Program-made: the position numbers and the translations under genes
Part shown: in pieces, positions 14,085-20,568 of the stretch
Numbering within the stretch: position 1 is the first letter of the stretch
How the letters are laid out: each line of letters begins with the position of its first letter
The notes under the pieces: generated by a model
What the model saw: only the letters and a program-made list of their open reading frames with translations
Databases searched by the model: none
What the model was told of the DNA's origin: nothing
Source: Treponema sp.
Lineage (GTDB): Bacteria > Spirochaetota > Spirochaetia > Treponematales > Breznakiellaceae
Length of the DNA stretch: 32,156 bases
Reading direction: 5' to 3'
Assembly: GCA_031268975.1 (NCBI GenBank)
Contig: JAIRWM010000199.1
Coordinates: 1 to 32,156, forward strand

Positions 14085-15272
14085 ATGAAAGACTCGTTAT
14101 CATATGTGCTGGTCACACCTTACACCGTCGCCAAAAGCCGTACCGGGGGAGTGATCGCCCGGCTTTTATCGCGGCTTGATCTTGAACTCGCGGGCGCCCA
14201 GATGATCGCTCCTGATGAAACATTCGTCGCGGAATACGCCCGGCAAATTCGCGCACAGGCGCGGCCCACCGATCCGGGCGGCAAGGCGGCCAGACTGCTT
14301 TCCGAATATGTGGAAAACAATCTGTATTCCGGGGGAAGGGGCCATCGTACCCTGCTTCTTATTTTCCGGGGCGAAGACCCGACGGCCAAGCTTTCCCGGA
14401 TTTGCGGCGCCCTGTATTCCGAAAACAGGGGCATTGAATCGGTTACCGGGGAAACCATCCGTGACACATACGCCGACCTGATCTATTCAGCCGACGACCC
14501 TTCCCGGGTAACGTACTTTGAACCCGCCGTTCTTACCGCCCGAAACCAGGAGTCGGCTGATACAAACCTAACGCTTTTTTCCCGGTTTCTTGACGGAAAA
14601 GAAAATGTCGTTCACAACATTGACTACCCCGATCCATCGAAAATTGAACAGACCCTGGTAATTATCAAGCCGGACAACTGGACCTACGCATCGTCCAAAC
14701 CGGGGACAATTATCGATATGTTTTCAAGAACGGGGCTCCGCATCGTGGCGACAAAGCTTCACCGGTTTTCCCTTGCACAGGTACTTTCGTTTTACGGCTC
14801 GGTAAAGGACGCCCTTAAAAAGAAACTCGCCCCCAGCGCCGGGGAACGGGCAAAAGAGCTGCTTGAAAAAGAATTTAGCATAACGCTTAACAAAGATACC
14901 GGCAGAACCATTGTTGAACAATTCGGCTCAGCCTACGCGGAACAGCAGTTCAGCCAGATCATCGCCTTTATGTCGGGCATCACCGAAGAAACATGGCCGT
15001 CCGTTGACAAAGACAAACCGGGCCCTGTTAAATGCATGCTGCTTCTTTACGAAGGAGAAGACGCCGTCAACAAAATCCGCGAAGTACTCGGCCCCACCGA
15101 TCCGCTCAAAGCGCCGGGAGGAACAGTCCGCAGGGATTTTGGAAGCAACGTGATGGTCAACACCGCCCACGCGTCCGACTCCGCGGAAAATTCCAGACGT
15201 GAACAAAACATCGTGAAGATCAACGAAAACAGTCTTAAAGCGGTTATTGACGAGTACCTGACGGGCAAGTAG
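14085..15272 (+). CDS. Two-domain nucleoside diphosphate kinase; first domain without catalytic histidine
   Basis: A 395-residue protein made of two NDK-like halves. The second half (about 190-395) has the full signature: L-V-I-I-K-P-D at the start, G-P-V-K-C-M-L-L, R-R-D-F-G and the phosphorylated histidine H362 in N-T-A-H-A-S-D-S. The first half (about 5-175) repeats the layout (YVLVTPYTVAKSRTGG; TLLLIFRGEDP), but the histidine position is Y134 in D-L-I-Y-S-A-D-D. It probably cannot carry phosphate and may be structural or regulatory. The usual NDK is about 140 residues, so the second domain is also enlarged by inserted helices (KDALKKKLAPSAGERAK). An ATG at 14075 with a nearby AAAGGAG (14061-14067) lies in another frame and is not used. 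The enzyme should balance NTP pools. Confidence 0.85.
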   Translation: MKDSLSYVLVTPYTVAKSRTGGVIARLLSRLDLELAGAQMIAPDETFVAEYARQIRAQARPTDPGGKAARLLSEYVENNLYSGGRGHRTLLLIFRGEDPTAKLSRICGALYSENRGIESVTGETIRDTYADLIYSADDPSRVTYFEPAVLTARNQESADTNLTLFSRFLDGKENVVHNIDYPDPSKIEQTLVIIKPDNWTYASSKPGTIIDMFSRTGLRIVATKLHRFSLAQVLSFYGSVKDALKKKLAPSAGERAKELLEKEFSITLNKDTGRTIVEQFGSAYAEQQFSQIIAFMSGITEETWPSVDKDKPGPVKCMLLLYEGEDAVNKIREVLGPTDPLKAPGGTVRRDFGSNVMVNTAHASDSAENSRREQNIVKINENSLKAVIDEYLTGK

Positions 15273-15275
15273 TAT
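15247..15275 (+). promoter_or_regulatory. Promoter of tRNA-Leu and tatD
   Basis: TTGACG (15247-15252), a 17-bp spacer and TAGTAT (15270-15275). The -10 overlaps the TAG stop codon of the NDK gene. The predicted start, about 15282-15283, is 1-2 nt before the mature tRNA 5' end (15284), so almost no 5' trailer would be left for RNase P. Confidence 0.55.
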
Positions 15276-15283
15276 GTACTAAC

Positions 15284-15366
15284 GCCGGGATGGTGGAATG
15301 GTAGACACCGGGGACTTAAAATCCCCTCCCCGCAAGGGGGTACGAGTTCAAATCTCGTTCCCGGCA
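15284..15366 (+). tRNA. tRNA-Leu (anticodon UAA)
   Basis: An 83-nt class II tRNA. The acceptor stem is GCCGGGA paired with TCCCGGC (15359-15365), with discriminator A at 15366. The anticodon stem GGGGA/TCCCC (15310-15314, 15322-15326) bears the loop CTTAAAA with anticodon TAA at 15317-15319, which reads UUA and UUG leucine codons. A long variable arm (CCCCGCAAGGGGG region) confirms the leucine-type class II fold. The T arm is ACGAG-TTCAAAT-CTCGT. The CCA end is not encoded: the next bases are GA and then the tatD start codon. Confidence 0.95.
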
Positions 15367-15368
15367 GA

Positions 15369-16187
15369 ATGATTGACACTCACGCTCATCTTGCCATGCT
15401 TGCGGAAAAGGGCATTGACGTAAATACCCGGCTCGTGGAACTGTTCGGAACCGGGGTGGATTGCCGGGATCGTCTGTTGACGGGAATTATCGATGTAAGC
15501 CTCGCCCCGGGCGATCTTCCGGTCCGTATACAGGTGTTTTCCCGGTTTCCCCGCGTGCGTTTCGCGAGCGGTCTCTGGCCGCACGATGCATCCATACGGC
15601 GGCGAAACGAACTTGTTCCCGCGCTGGAAAAAGACATCCGCGCCGCGCCGCCGGGTCTTGTATGCGCCCTGGGGGAATTCGGGCTGGATCGCCACCGGAA
15701 CGGCGAAAACCATGACGGCAGGATCGCCGGTGCGGCGGACGAACGGGAGCTGATGGAAATGCAGCTTGAACTTGCCGGGCGTCTTAATCTGCCGGTAATC
15801 ATTCATTCACGGGATGCCCCTTCGGAAACGGCGGAAATTCTCAAATCCTACGCAAACGTCCACGGGGTGATTCATTGCTTTTCCTACGGCGTCCCGGAAC
15901 TGAAATCCTTTCTTGATTTGGATTACTTTATTTCCTTCGCGGGGAATCTTACATACAAAAACGCCGGCAACATACGGGACGCCTGCGCGCTTGTTCCCGC
16001 CGGCAGGCTGCTTCTGGAAACCGACTGCCCGTTCCTCGCCCCGGTTCCGTTCAGGGGAAAACCCGCCGATCCGGGAATGGTGGCGGAAAATTACAAGCTC
16101 GCCTCGGAACTTCGCGGAACAGACATCGAAACTCTGAAGGAACAAACCCGGGAAAACGTAAAAGAACTTTTCGCCGTGGAATTTTAA
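15369..16187 (+). CDS. tatD: TatD family metal-dependent hydrolase (DNase)
   Basis: A 272-residue amidohydrolase-fold protein; relatives are 3'-5' exonucleases acting on DNA or RNA, with a metal centre. The metal ligands are visible: H-x-H in M-I-D-T-H-A-H-L (residues 5 and 7), E in A-L-G-E-F-G-L-D, H in V-I-I-H-S-R-D, H in G-V-I-H-C-F-S-Y-G, and D in L-L-E-T-D-C-P-F-L. The protein begins exactly where the family does, so the ATG at 15369 is firm. That ATG is only 2 nt after the tRNA-Leu gene, with no room for a ribosome site. It should be co-transcribed with the tRNA and released by tRNA 3' processing. A hairpin terminator follows at 16224. Confidence 0.93.
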   Translation: MIDTHAHLAMLAEKGIDVNTRLVELFGTGVDCRDRLLTGIIDVSLAPGDLPVRIQVFSRFPRVRFASGLWPHDASIRRRNELVPALEKDIRAAPPGLVCALGEFGLDRHRNGENHDGRIAGAADERELMEMQLELAGRLNLPVIIHSRDAPSETAEILKSYANVHGVIHCFSYGVPELKSFLDLDYFISFAGNLTYKNAGNIRDACALVPAGRLLLETDCPFLAPVPFRGKPADPGMVAENYKLASELRGTDIETLKEQTRENVKELFAVEF

Positions 16188-16223
16188 CGAGGTAAGGGAG
16201 CCTGTTAGCGGTCTGCAAGGAAG

Positions 16224-16260
16224 TTGCTCGATAACTCGAGGTTATCGAGCAATTCTATTT
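16224..16260 (+). terminator. Hairpin terminator, also a copy of a short dispersed repeat
   Basis: A perfect 12-bp stem, TTGCTCGATAAC (16224-16235) / GTTATCGAGCAA (16241-16252), with a 5-nt loop, followed by TTCTATTT. It lies between the convergent tatD and methyltransferase genes, so it can stop transcripts from tatD. The hairpin and the ATTCTATT tail resemble the element at 29614-29658. Confidence 0.6.
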
Positions 16261-16269
16261 AATAAATTA

Positions 16270-17133
16270 TCAAAATCTATTATTTTTCCATGTAATAATG
16301 CAGTTTTTCTCGCTGGTCAACGGTACTTCATTTATAATAAATGAGTTAGGAATAAGTTTTAACAATTCGTCTTTTTTATAACTTTGAAAATACTCAGGCG
16401 ATATATCATTATATGTGATATACCCGCAATTTGAATTCAATATTATTTTATCCAGATAAACATCCTGGATTTTTCTTGGAAGTTCTGTGAAAGCGTAATT
16501 GCTGATAACCAAATCATATTGATTTTTTTTAAGTTCATTCATAGTTTTATATTTCATAACAGAAGGTAATACAAAACCGTCTAAATAGCATTGCGACAAA
16601 AGTAAGGCAGGTTTAATATCAACCAAAGTGTATTCTTTTGGCGATGTAATACTGTTAATCACTCGGCATTGACCGCCATACCCAACGCCTATTTCAACAA
16701 TATTCAATTTATCTAGTGAATCAAATAAGTTTAATAAATCGGCTAAAACTTTTGTGTAACGCAGTGTTGAAGGGCATATCTTCCCCGTGGATTCATATTC
16801 AACCAGATCGGGGTTTCCATAAATATCGTTTTCCTTTATTTTTTCAATATCTTTTAGCAATCCTGGCCTACAGTCATTTATTGCGGCAAGATATTCTCGC
16901 CCTAATTGAGGCGTGACATGTTCCAGTATTTCTCGATAAATAGAATTCTGCCGAAAATTTGAGAAAATGAGCACGTCATTGCTTGCTTTAAGACAAAAAT
17001 CCGGGTATTTACCATTATCAGACACGCTTGTTTTTAATTTTACAGGAACAATATTCCCCCTCTTGCGGTTCTGATATATTCTCACAATAGCGTAGGGCAT
17101 CATACCTTTTACAATTTTTCTCACGAAACTCAT
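16270..17133 (-). CDS. Putative sugar O-methyltransferase
   Basis: A 287-residue protein resembling the family of putative sugar O-methyltransferases found in glycan gene clusters (TIGR04371 type; recalled, not searched). A SAM-binding motif is clear: N-I-V-E-I-G-V-G-Y-G-G-Q-C-R-V-I near the middle, followed by Y-T-L-V-D-I-K-P-A and the later segment Y-D-L-V-I-S-N-Y-A-F-T-E-L. The N-terminal 130 residues include a lid-like region (SNFRQNSIYREILEHV). It is much more AT-rich than the genes to its left and is not next to other glycan genes, so it was probably acquired separately. Its ATG overlaps the stop of a 26-codon upstream reading frame (ATGA); an AGAGG lies 3 nt upstream as a possible ribosome site. 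Confidence 0.7.
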   Translation of the reverse strand: MSFVRKIVKGMMPYAIVRIYQNRKRGNIVPVKLKTSVSDNGKYPDFCLKASNDVLIFSNFRQNSIYREILEHVTPQLGREYLAAINDCRPGLLKDIEKIKENDIYGNPDLVEYESTGKICPSTLRYTKVLADLLNLFDSLDKLNIVEIGVGYGGQCRVINSITSPKEYTLVDIKPALLLSQCYLDGFVLPSVMKYKTMNELKKNQYDLVISNYAFTELPRKIQDVYLDKIILNSNCGYITYNDISPEYFQSYKKDELLKLIPNSFIINEVPLTSEKNCIITWKNNRF

Positions 17134-17210
17134 ACGCCTCTATACCTCATCGCTGTAGTGCTTTTCGCCAAAATCAGTTTTTTACCGACTCCCTTGTCGA
17201 TTTTCTTCAT
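17130..17210 (-). CDS. Possible 26-codon upstream ORF coupled to the methyltransferase
   Basis: From the ATG at 17210 to the TGA overlapping the methyltransferase start, the frame encodes 26 residues, rich in lysine (MKKIDKGVGKKLILAKS at its N-terminus). It overlaps the tail of the small gene before it in another frame and has no ribosome site. It could couple translation of the methyltransferase, or be chance. I do not recognise it. Confidence 0.25.
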   Translation of the reverse strand: MKKIDKGVGKKLILAKSTTAMRYRGV

Positions 17211-17376
17211 TTTGCGGGGAAAAGGTACCGGCAGTTATAACCCTTTCCCTTTTCCTGGCAGCAAAGTGCAGGGCCTGTAAAATACCGGCCATATATTCCT
17301 TGTCCCTGTCGTCTAAAAGAGAAAATCCGTGGCAAAGCTTTTCCCTCCTGGCATCCCCTATCTTAGTATTACGCAT
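17182..17376 (-). CDS. Small protein, possible regulator-tail partner
   Basis: A 64-residue protein that I do not recognise by name. Residues 16-45 (FSLLDDRDKEYMAGILQALH to RKRER) look like the helical tail that follows the DNA-binding domain in many XRE regulators; the neighbouring regulator has a similar tail (ISIFNKLPADFQDYALEQLENL). No helix-turn-helix is present. The frame is open 19 codons further upstream, but a strong promoter lies inside that stretch and places the transcript start at the ATG at 17376. Two copies of GCTATGCGT lie in this promoter and one lies upstream of the regulator gene, so the two genes are probably controlled together. It may be a heterodimerising antagonist or a remnant; that is inference. 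Confidence 0.5.
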   Translation of the reverse strand: MRNTKIGDARREKLCHGFSLLDDRDKEYMAGILQALHFAARKRERVITAGTFSPQNEENRQGSR

Positions 17377-17412
17377 AGCAATATAATACAACGCATAGCG
17401 ACATATTGTCAA
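17371..17412 (-). promoter_or_regulatory. Promoter with two operator-like words
   Basis: Read on the minus strand: TTGACA (plus 17407-17412), an 18-bp spacer, TATTAT (plus 17383-17388), then 6 nt to the ATG at 17376. The word GCTATGCGT lies once in the spacer (plus 17391-17399) and once across the start (plus 17371-17379), 20 bp apart and so on the same face of the helix. Binding there would block polymerase. Confidence 0.65.
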
Positions 17413-17526
17413 CGCTTTTGTACAAATTTTCAAATATTTCTCATCTTAAAATGTTATAGAAATGGGGGTGAAGGACTATTTTTTATTCGCTAATGTCTAC
17501 TTTTTTATACGTTTTTTTGGGTTAAA

Positions 17527-17655
17527 ATGACGATACCTCGCGGCAGAGCCACGAGGTATCGTCGCTCTGCAAGGTATGGATTTTATGTGGGTTTAATACC
17601 CGCACAAACCAATATTTTAGCTAGCCAAAACCGCCCCGGAGGGGCGGGGTATTAA
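17527..17655 (+). CDS. Possible 42-residue basic peptide ORF over the structured region
   Basis: An ATG at 17527 opens a frame of 42 codons to a TAA at 17653-17655. The product would be strongly basic at its N-terminus (PRGRATRYRRSARYG). It coincides with inverted repeats that already explain the base pattern, has no ribosome site, and no clear promoter. I list it as a possibility only. Confidence 0.2.
   Translation: MTIPRGRATRYRRSARYGFYVGLIPAQTNILASQNRPGGAGY
17529..17570. repeat. Interleaved inverted repeats (A-B-A'-B')
   Basis: Arm A (GACGATACCTCG, 17529-17540) pairs perfectly with A' (CGAGGTATCGTC, 17552-17563). Arm B (GCAGAGC, 17543-17549), inside the loop of A, pairs perfectly with B' (GCTCTGC, 17564-17570), which starts directly after A'. 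The two stems are therefore interleaved and can only form in competition or as a strained pseudoknot. Confidence 0.75.
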
Positions 17656-17661
17656 ACCTAC
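17587..17661. repeat. Nested inverted repeats and 14-bp palindrome before the regulator
   Basis: GGGTTTAATACCC-GC (17589-17603) is mirrored by GCGGGGTATTAAACC (17644-17658) with one inserted base. Inside lies a 7-bp hairpin CCGCCCC/GGGGCGG (17631-17647, 3-nt loop), which overlaps the 3' arm. Just beyond, GCGAAT-AA-ATTCGC (17664-17677) is a perfect palindrome. The whole 17434-17746 stretch holds no supported protein gene and is dominated by such structures. Confidence 0.6.
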
Positions 17662-17693
17662 TTGCGAATAAATTCGCTACAACTCTTGGGATA

Positions 17694-17724
17694 TTGCGAA
17701 AAAACAACTTGCTATGCGTATATT
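17694..17724 (+). promoter_or_regulatory. Promoter and operator of the XRE regulator gene
   Basis: TATATT (17719-17724) is a good -10; TTGCGA (17694-17699) is a possible -35 with a long 19-bp spacer. GCTATGCGT (17711-17719) lies in the spacer and touches the -10, the same word as in the promoter of the small gene at 17376. The predicted leader is about 16 nt without a clear ribosome site. Confidence 0.5.
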
Positions 17725-17746
17725 TTTTTGATAACCTTAAATACAG

Positions 17747-18085
17747 ATGTCGGTAAGCACTCGTATCAGAGAGGTTAGAAAAACCCTCAGCCTGTCCCAA
17801 AAGGATTTTGCAAAGACAATATGCGTATCCGGTTCCTATCTTGCCGATGTGGAAAATGACTACCGAAAGGTCAATGACCGCCTTATCAGACTCGTTTCTG
17901 TAATCCACGGAATAAACGAACAGTGGCTCAAAACCGGTGAAGGGGAGATGTTTTACAAAGCTCCCGATGAAAAGATGGCAAGGGTAATCAGTATTTTTAA
18001 CAAACTTCCTGCAGACTTCCAGGATTACGCATTGGAACAGTTGGAAAATCTCTTAAAGCTGCGGCAAAAACAGGGTAAAGTGTAA
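17747..18085 (+). CDS. XRE-family helix-turn-helix regulator
   Basis: A 112-residue DNA-binding protein. Residues 5-65 form an HTH_3/XRE domain: T-R-I-R-E-V-R-K-T-L-S-L-S-Q-K-D-F-A as helices 1-2 and the recognition segment C-V-S-G-S-Y-L-A-D-V-E-N. The W-L-K-T-G-E-G-E-M-F motif after it is typical of phage-type and accessory-element repressors. The tail (about 78-108) is helical and may dimerise. There is no peptidase domain, so it is not a self-cleaving repressor. An operator-like word in its own promoter suggests autoregulation. It is convergent with glnN, to which it is probably unrelated. Confidence 0.85.
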   Translation: MSVSTRIREVRKTLSLSQKDFAKTICVSGSYLADVENDYRKVNDRLIRLVSVIHGINEQWLKTGEGEMFYKAPDEKMARVISIFNKLPADFQDYALEQLENLLKLRQKQGKV

Positions 18086-18212
18086 ATATTATATAAGTAT
18101 TGTAGATTTAGTAAGACGTATTGATATACGATTGTGAGTACGTAACGCGATAAGTGCAAAAAATTTTGAAATCATTGGCTGTTTATAATCATAATGTCCT
18201 TCCGTATACCGG

Positions 18213-18246
18213 AAAACCCGGTTTCCCCGTGAATCCAGGGAAACCG
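18213..18246 (-). terminator. Hairpin downstream of glnN
   Basis: A perfect 9-bp stem, CGGTTTCCC (18219-18227) / GGGAAACCG (18238-18246), lies beyond the glnN stop. On the minus strand it is followed by GGTTTT, a short U tract. A second structure, GCTGTCC (18250-18256) / GGACAGC (18296-18302) with an inner GCGCA/TGCGC stem, lies between it and the stop. The 18086-18311 gap holds no gene that I can support. Confidence 0.5.
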
Positions 18247-18311
18247 TGCGCTGTCCGGGAAATCGCGGCGCACTTTGACTTTGCGCGGCCCTCCTGGACA
18301 GCACCGGCCGC

Positions 18312-20432
18312 CTACAGCTTGAACAGCAGTTCCTCGTAACCGGGGAACGGCCAGGCTTCTTTCGCGGTTATTTTTTCAAGCGCGTCTACTTTCGCGCGCA
18401 CGGTTTCCATCGCGGGCCGTACCTTTTCAAGATACGCCTTTGCCTGGGCCAGCGAGTCTGCTGTTTCCTGTGCTTCCGAAAGAACGGTCTCCAGTTTTGA
18501 AGTGTCGTCGTAAAGCTCCGAGCAAATTTCCGCGATGCGCCTGGCACGTTTTTCCGGCGCGGCGCTCACAGCCCCTATGGCTGCCAGGGTGGAGGCGCTT
18601 CCCGCGAGGCCGGCCGCATAGGCGATCGCCGCGGGGAAAATTCTCCGGCGGGCAAGCTCTATGGTAACGCCGGCTTCTATGTTGATCTGTTTGGAATATT
18701 TTTCCAGATAAATATGATACCGGCTTTCAAGCTCTTCCTTTGTAAACACATTATGGTTTTCAAAAAGGGAAATGGTCTCGCTCAGGGTAAGCACCGAAAG
18801 GGCGTCTACCGCGTTCTTTACATTGGGAAGCCCGCGCCTTTCGGCTTCAAGCACCCATTCACCGGTGTAGCCGTTCCCGTTAAACACAACCCGTTTATGC
18901 TTCGCATAAGATTCCCTGATAATCGCCTGAACGGCTTCGTTTTTGTTCGATGCCTTTTCCAGCTTGGCGGCAAATTCGGACAGCACCTGGGCAACCGCCG
19001 TATTAAGGTATGTATTGGGAGTCGCGATGGACTGGGAAGAACCGACCATGCGGAATTCAAACTTGTTCCCCGTAAACGCAAACGGACTTGTTCTGTTCCG
19101 GTCTGAAACATCCTTCGGCAGGGACGGAAGGCTGGAAACGCCTATTTTGATCGTCCCGCCGGACTCCGTTTTTGCGCCGGATTTACCTTCGGCGATGTTG
19201 TCAAATATTTCGGTTAACGGCCCGCCGAAAAAAATCGACACAATGGCGGGAGGCGCTTCGTTGGCGCCCAGCCGGTGATCGTTGCCGGATGTGGCCACAG
19301 ATCCCCGGATAAGCAGGGCGTAGCGGTCTACAGCCTCCACAACAGCCGCCGCGAAAAGAAGGAAACGCGCGTTGGATTCGGGATTTTCTCCGGGTTCAAA
19401 AAGATTGATCCCGTCGTCGGTGGCCATGGACCAGTTGTTGTGTTTGCCCGAACCGTTGACGCCGGCAAACGGCTTTTCGTGAAGCAGACATTCCATGCCG
19501 TGACGGCGCGCCACGCTCCGCAATGTTTCCATAACAAGCTGATTTGAGTCAACGGCGGCGGTGGCGTTAAGGAAAATCGGGGCGATTTCAAACTGGTTGG
19601 GAGCCACTTCGTTGTGCTGGGTTTTGGCGGGGATGCCTACTTTCCAGAGCTCCGTGTTGAGTTCCCGCATAAAGGCGGCGACCCTTTCCTTGATGGCCCC
19701 AAAATAATGATCTTCCAGTTCCTGGCCCTTTGCCGGCAGGGCGCCGAAGATCGTGCGGCCGGTCAGCATAAGATCGGGCCGCTTGTCATAGTATTCCCTG
19801 TCGATCAAAAAATATTCCTGTTCGGGCCCGACGGTCGTAACCACACGTTTTGTGGTTTCATTCCCCAGCGTACGGAGCACCCGGACGGCCTGTTTGGAAA
19901 GGGCGTCGATAGACTTGAGCAGGGGAACCTTCTTGTCCAGAGCCTGTCCGTAATAGCTGATAAAAGCGGTCGGTATACAGAGAGTCGTTCCCGTCGGATC
20001 CTGTTTGAGGAACGCGGGGCTTGTTACATCCCAGGCGGTATAACCGCGCGCCTCGAACGTCGCCCGCAGTCCGCCTGAGGGAAAACTTGAAGCGTCCGGC
20101 TCACCCTTGATCAGCTCTTTCCCGGAAAATTCCATCAATACTTTCCCGTCGCCTGTCGGGGCGATAAAAGCGTCGTGCTTCTCGGCGGTAAGCCCGGTTA
20201 AAGGCTGAAACAGATGGGTATAATGGGTCGCGCCTTTCTCAATGGCCCAATCCCGCATCACGGCGGCGACAACTTCGGCAATGGCCAGGGTTAATTCTTT
20301 TTCCCCCTCCTGAACCGCGAGCACTTCCCTAAAAACATTTTTGGGCAGCCGTTCTTTCATGACGGCGTTGGAAAAACTGTTGGACCCGTAAATTTCGGTT
20401 ACCGGGGTTTTTGTAAAATCAATCAAACTCAT
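18312..20432 (-). CDS. glnN: Glutamine synthetase type III
   Basis: A 706-residue GSIII, which makes glutamine from glutamate, ammonia and ATP in the cytosol. Length fits the family and is well above GSI (about 470). Landmarks include [43 protein letters not shown], the [10 protein letters not shown] loop, and [13 protein letters not shown]. These match the ammonium- and ATP-binding regions of GS in order. The ATG at 20432 is preceded by GGAGG, 7 nt upstream. glnK and amtB lie just upstream on the same strand, but a hairpin with a U tract separates glnK from glnN, so glnN may be partly or separately expressed. GSIII is not known to be adenylylated, so control would be by transcription or by PII contact. 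Confidence 0.97.
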   Translation of the reverse strand: MSLIDFTKTPVTEIYGSNSFSNAVMKERLPKNVFREVLAVQEGEKELTLAIAEVVAAVMRDWAIEKGATHYTHLFQPLTGLTAEKHDAFIAPTGDGKVLMEFSGKELIKGEPDASSFPSGGLRATFEARGYTAWDVTSPAFLKQDPTGTTLCIPTAFISYYGQALDKKVPLLKSIDALSKQAVRVLRTLGNETTKRVVTTVGPEQEYFLIDREYYDKRPDLMLTGRTIFGALPAKGQELEDHYFGAIKERVAAFMRELNTELWKVGIPAKTQHNEVAPNQFEIAPIFLNATAAVDSNQLVMETLRSVARRHGMECLLHEKPFAGVNGSGKHNNWSMATDDGINLFEPGENPESNARFLLFAAAVVEAVDRYALLIRGSVATSGNDHRLGANEAPPAIVSIFFGGPLTEIFDNIAEGKSGAKTESGGTIKIGVSSLPSLPKDVSDRNRTSPFAFTGNKFEFRMVGSSQSIATPNTYLNTAVAQVLSEFAAKLEKASNKNEAVQAIIRESYAKHKRVVFNGNGYTGEWVLEAERRGLPNVKNAVDALSVLTLSETISLFENHNVFTKEELESRYHIYLEKYSKQINIEAGVTIELARRRIFPAAIAYAAGLAGSASTLAAIGAVSAAPEKRARRIAEICSELYDDTSKLETVLSEAQETADSLAQAKAYLEKVRPAMETVRAKVDALEKITAKEAWPFPGYEELLFKL

Positions 20433-20470
20433 GCAAATCCTCCAAAGTATGCTTACGCTGATTATGCAGC

Positions 20471-20511
20471 AAAATAGAAAAGCTGTCTGCCGGTATTCCG
20501 CGGCAGACAGC
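20471..20511 (-). terminator. Terminator or attenuator between glnK and glnN
   Basis: An 11-bp stem, GCTGTCTGCCG (20482-20492) / CGGCAGACAGC (20501-20511), is followed on the minus strand by TTTTCTATTTT (plus 20471-20481). Another hairpin, GCCGGAC/GTCCGGC (20513-20519, 20529-20535), stands directly before it. Together they fill most of the 136-nt gap. Confidence 0.7.
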
Positions 20512-20568
20512 AGCCGGACACACAGGGCGTCCGGCGCCTCCTTTTTCGAGTCTCCCGCAATCCGGGAA

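Noticed and set aside
17529-17570. A full H-type RNA pseudoknot
   Set aside because: With zero linker nucleotides across a 12-bp stem, both stems cannot form completely together; competing folds are more likely.
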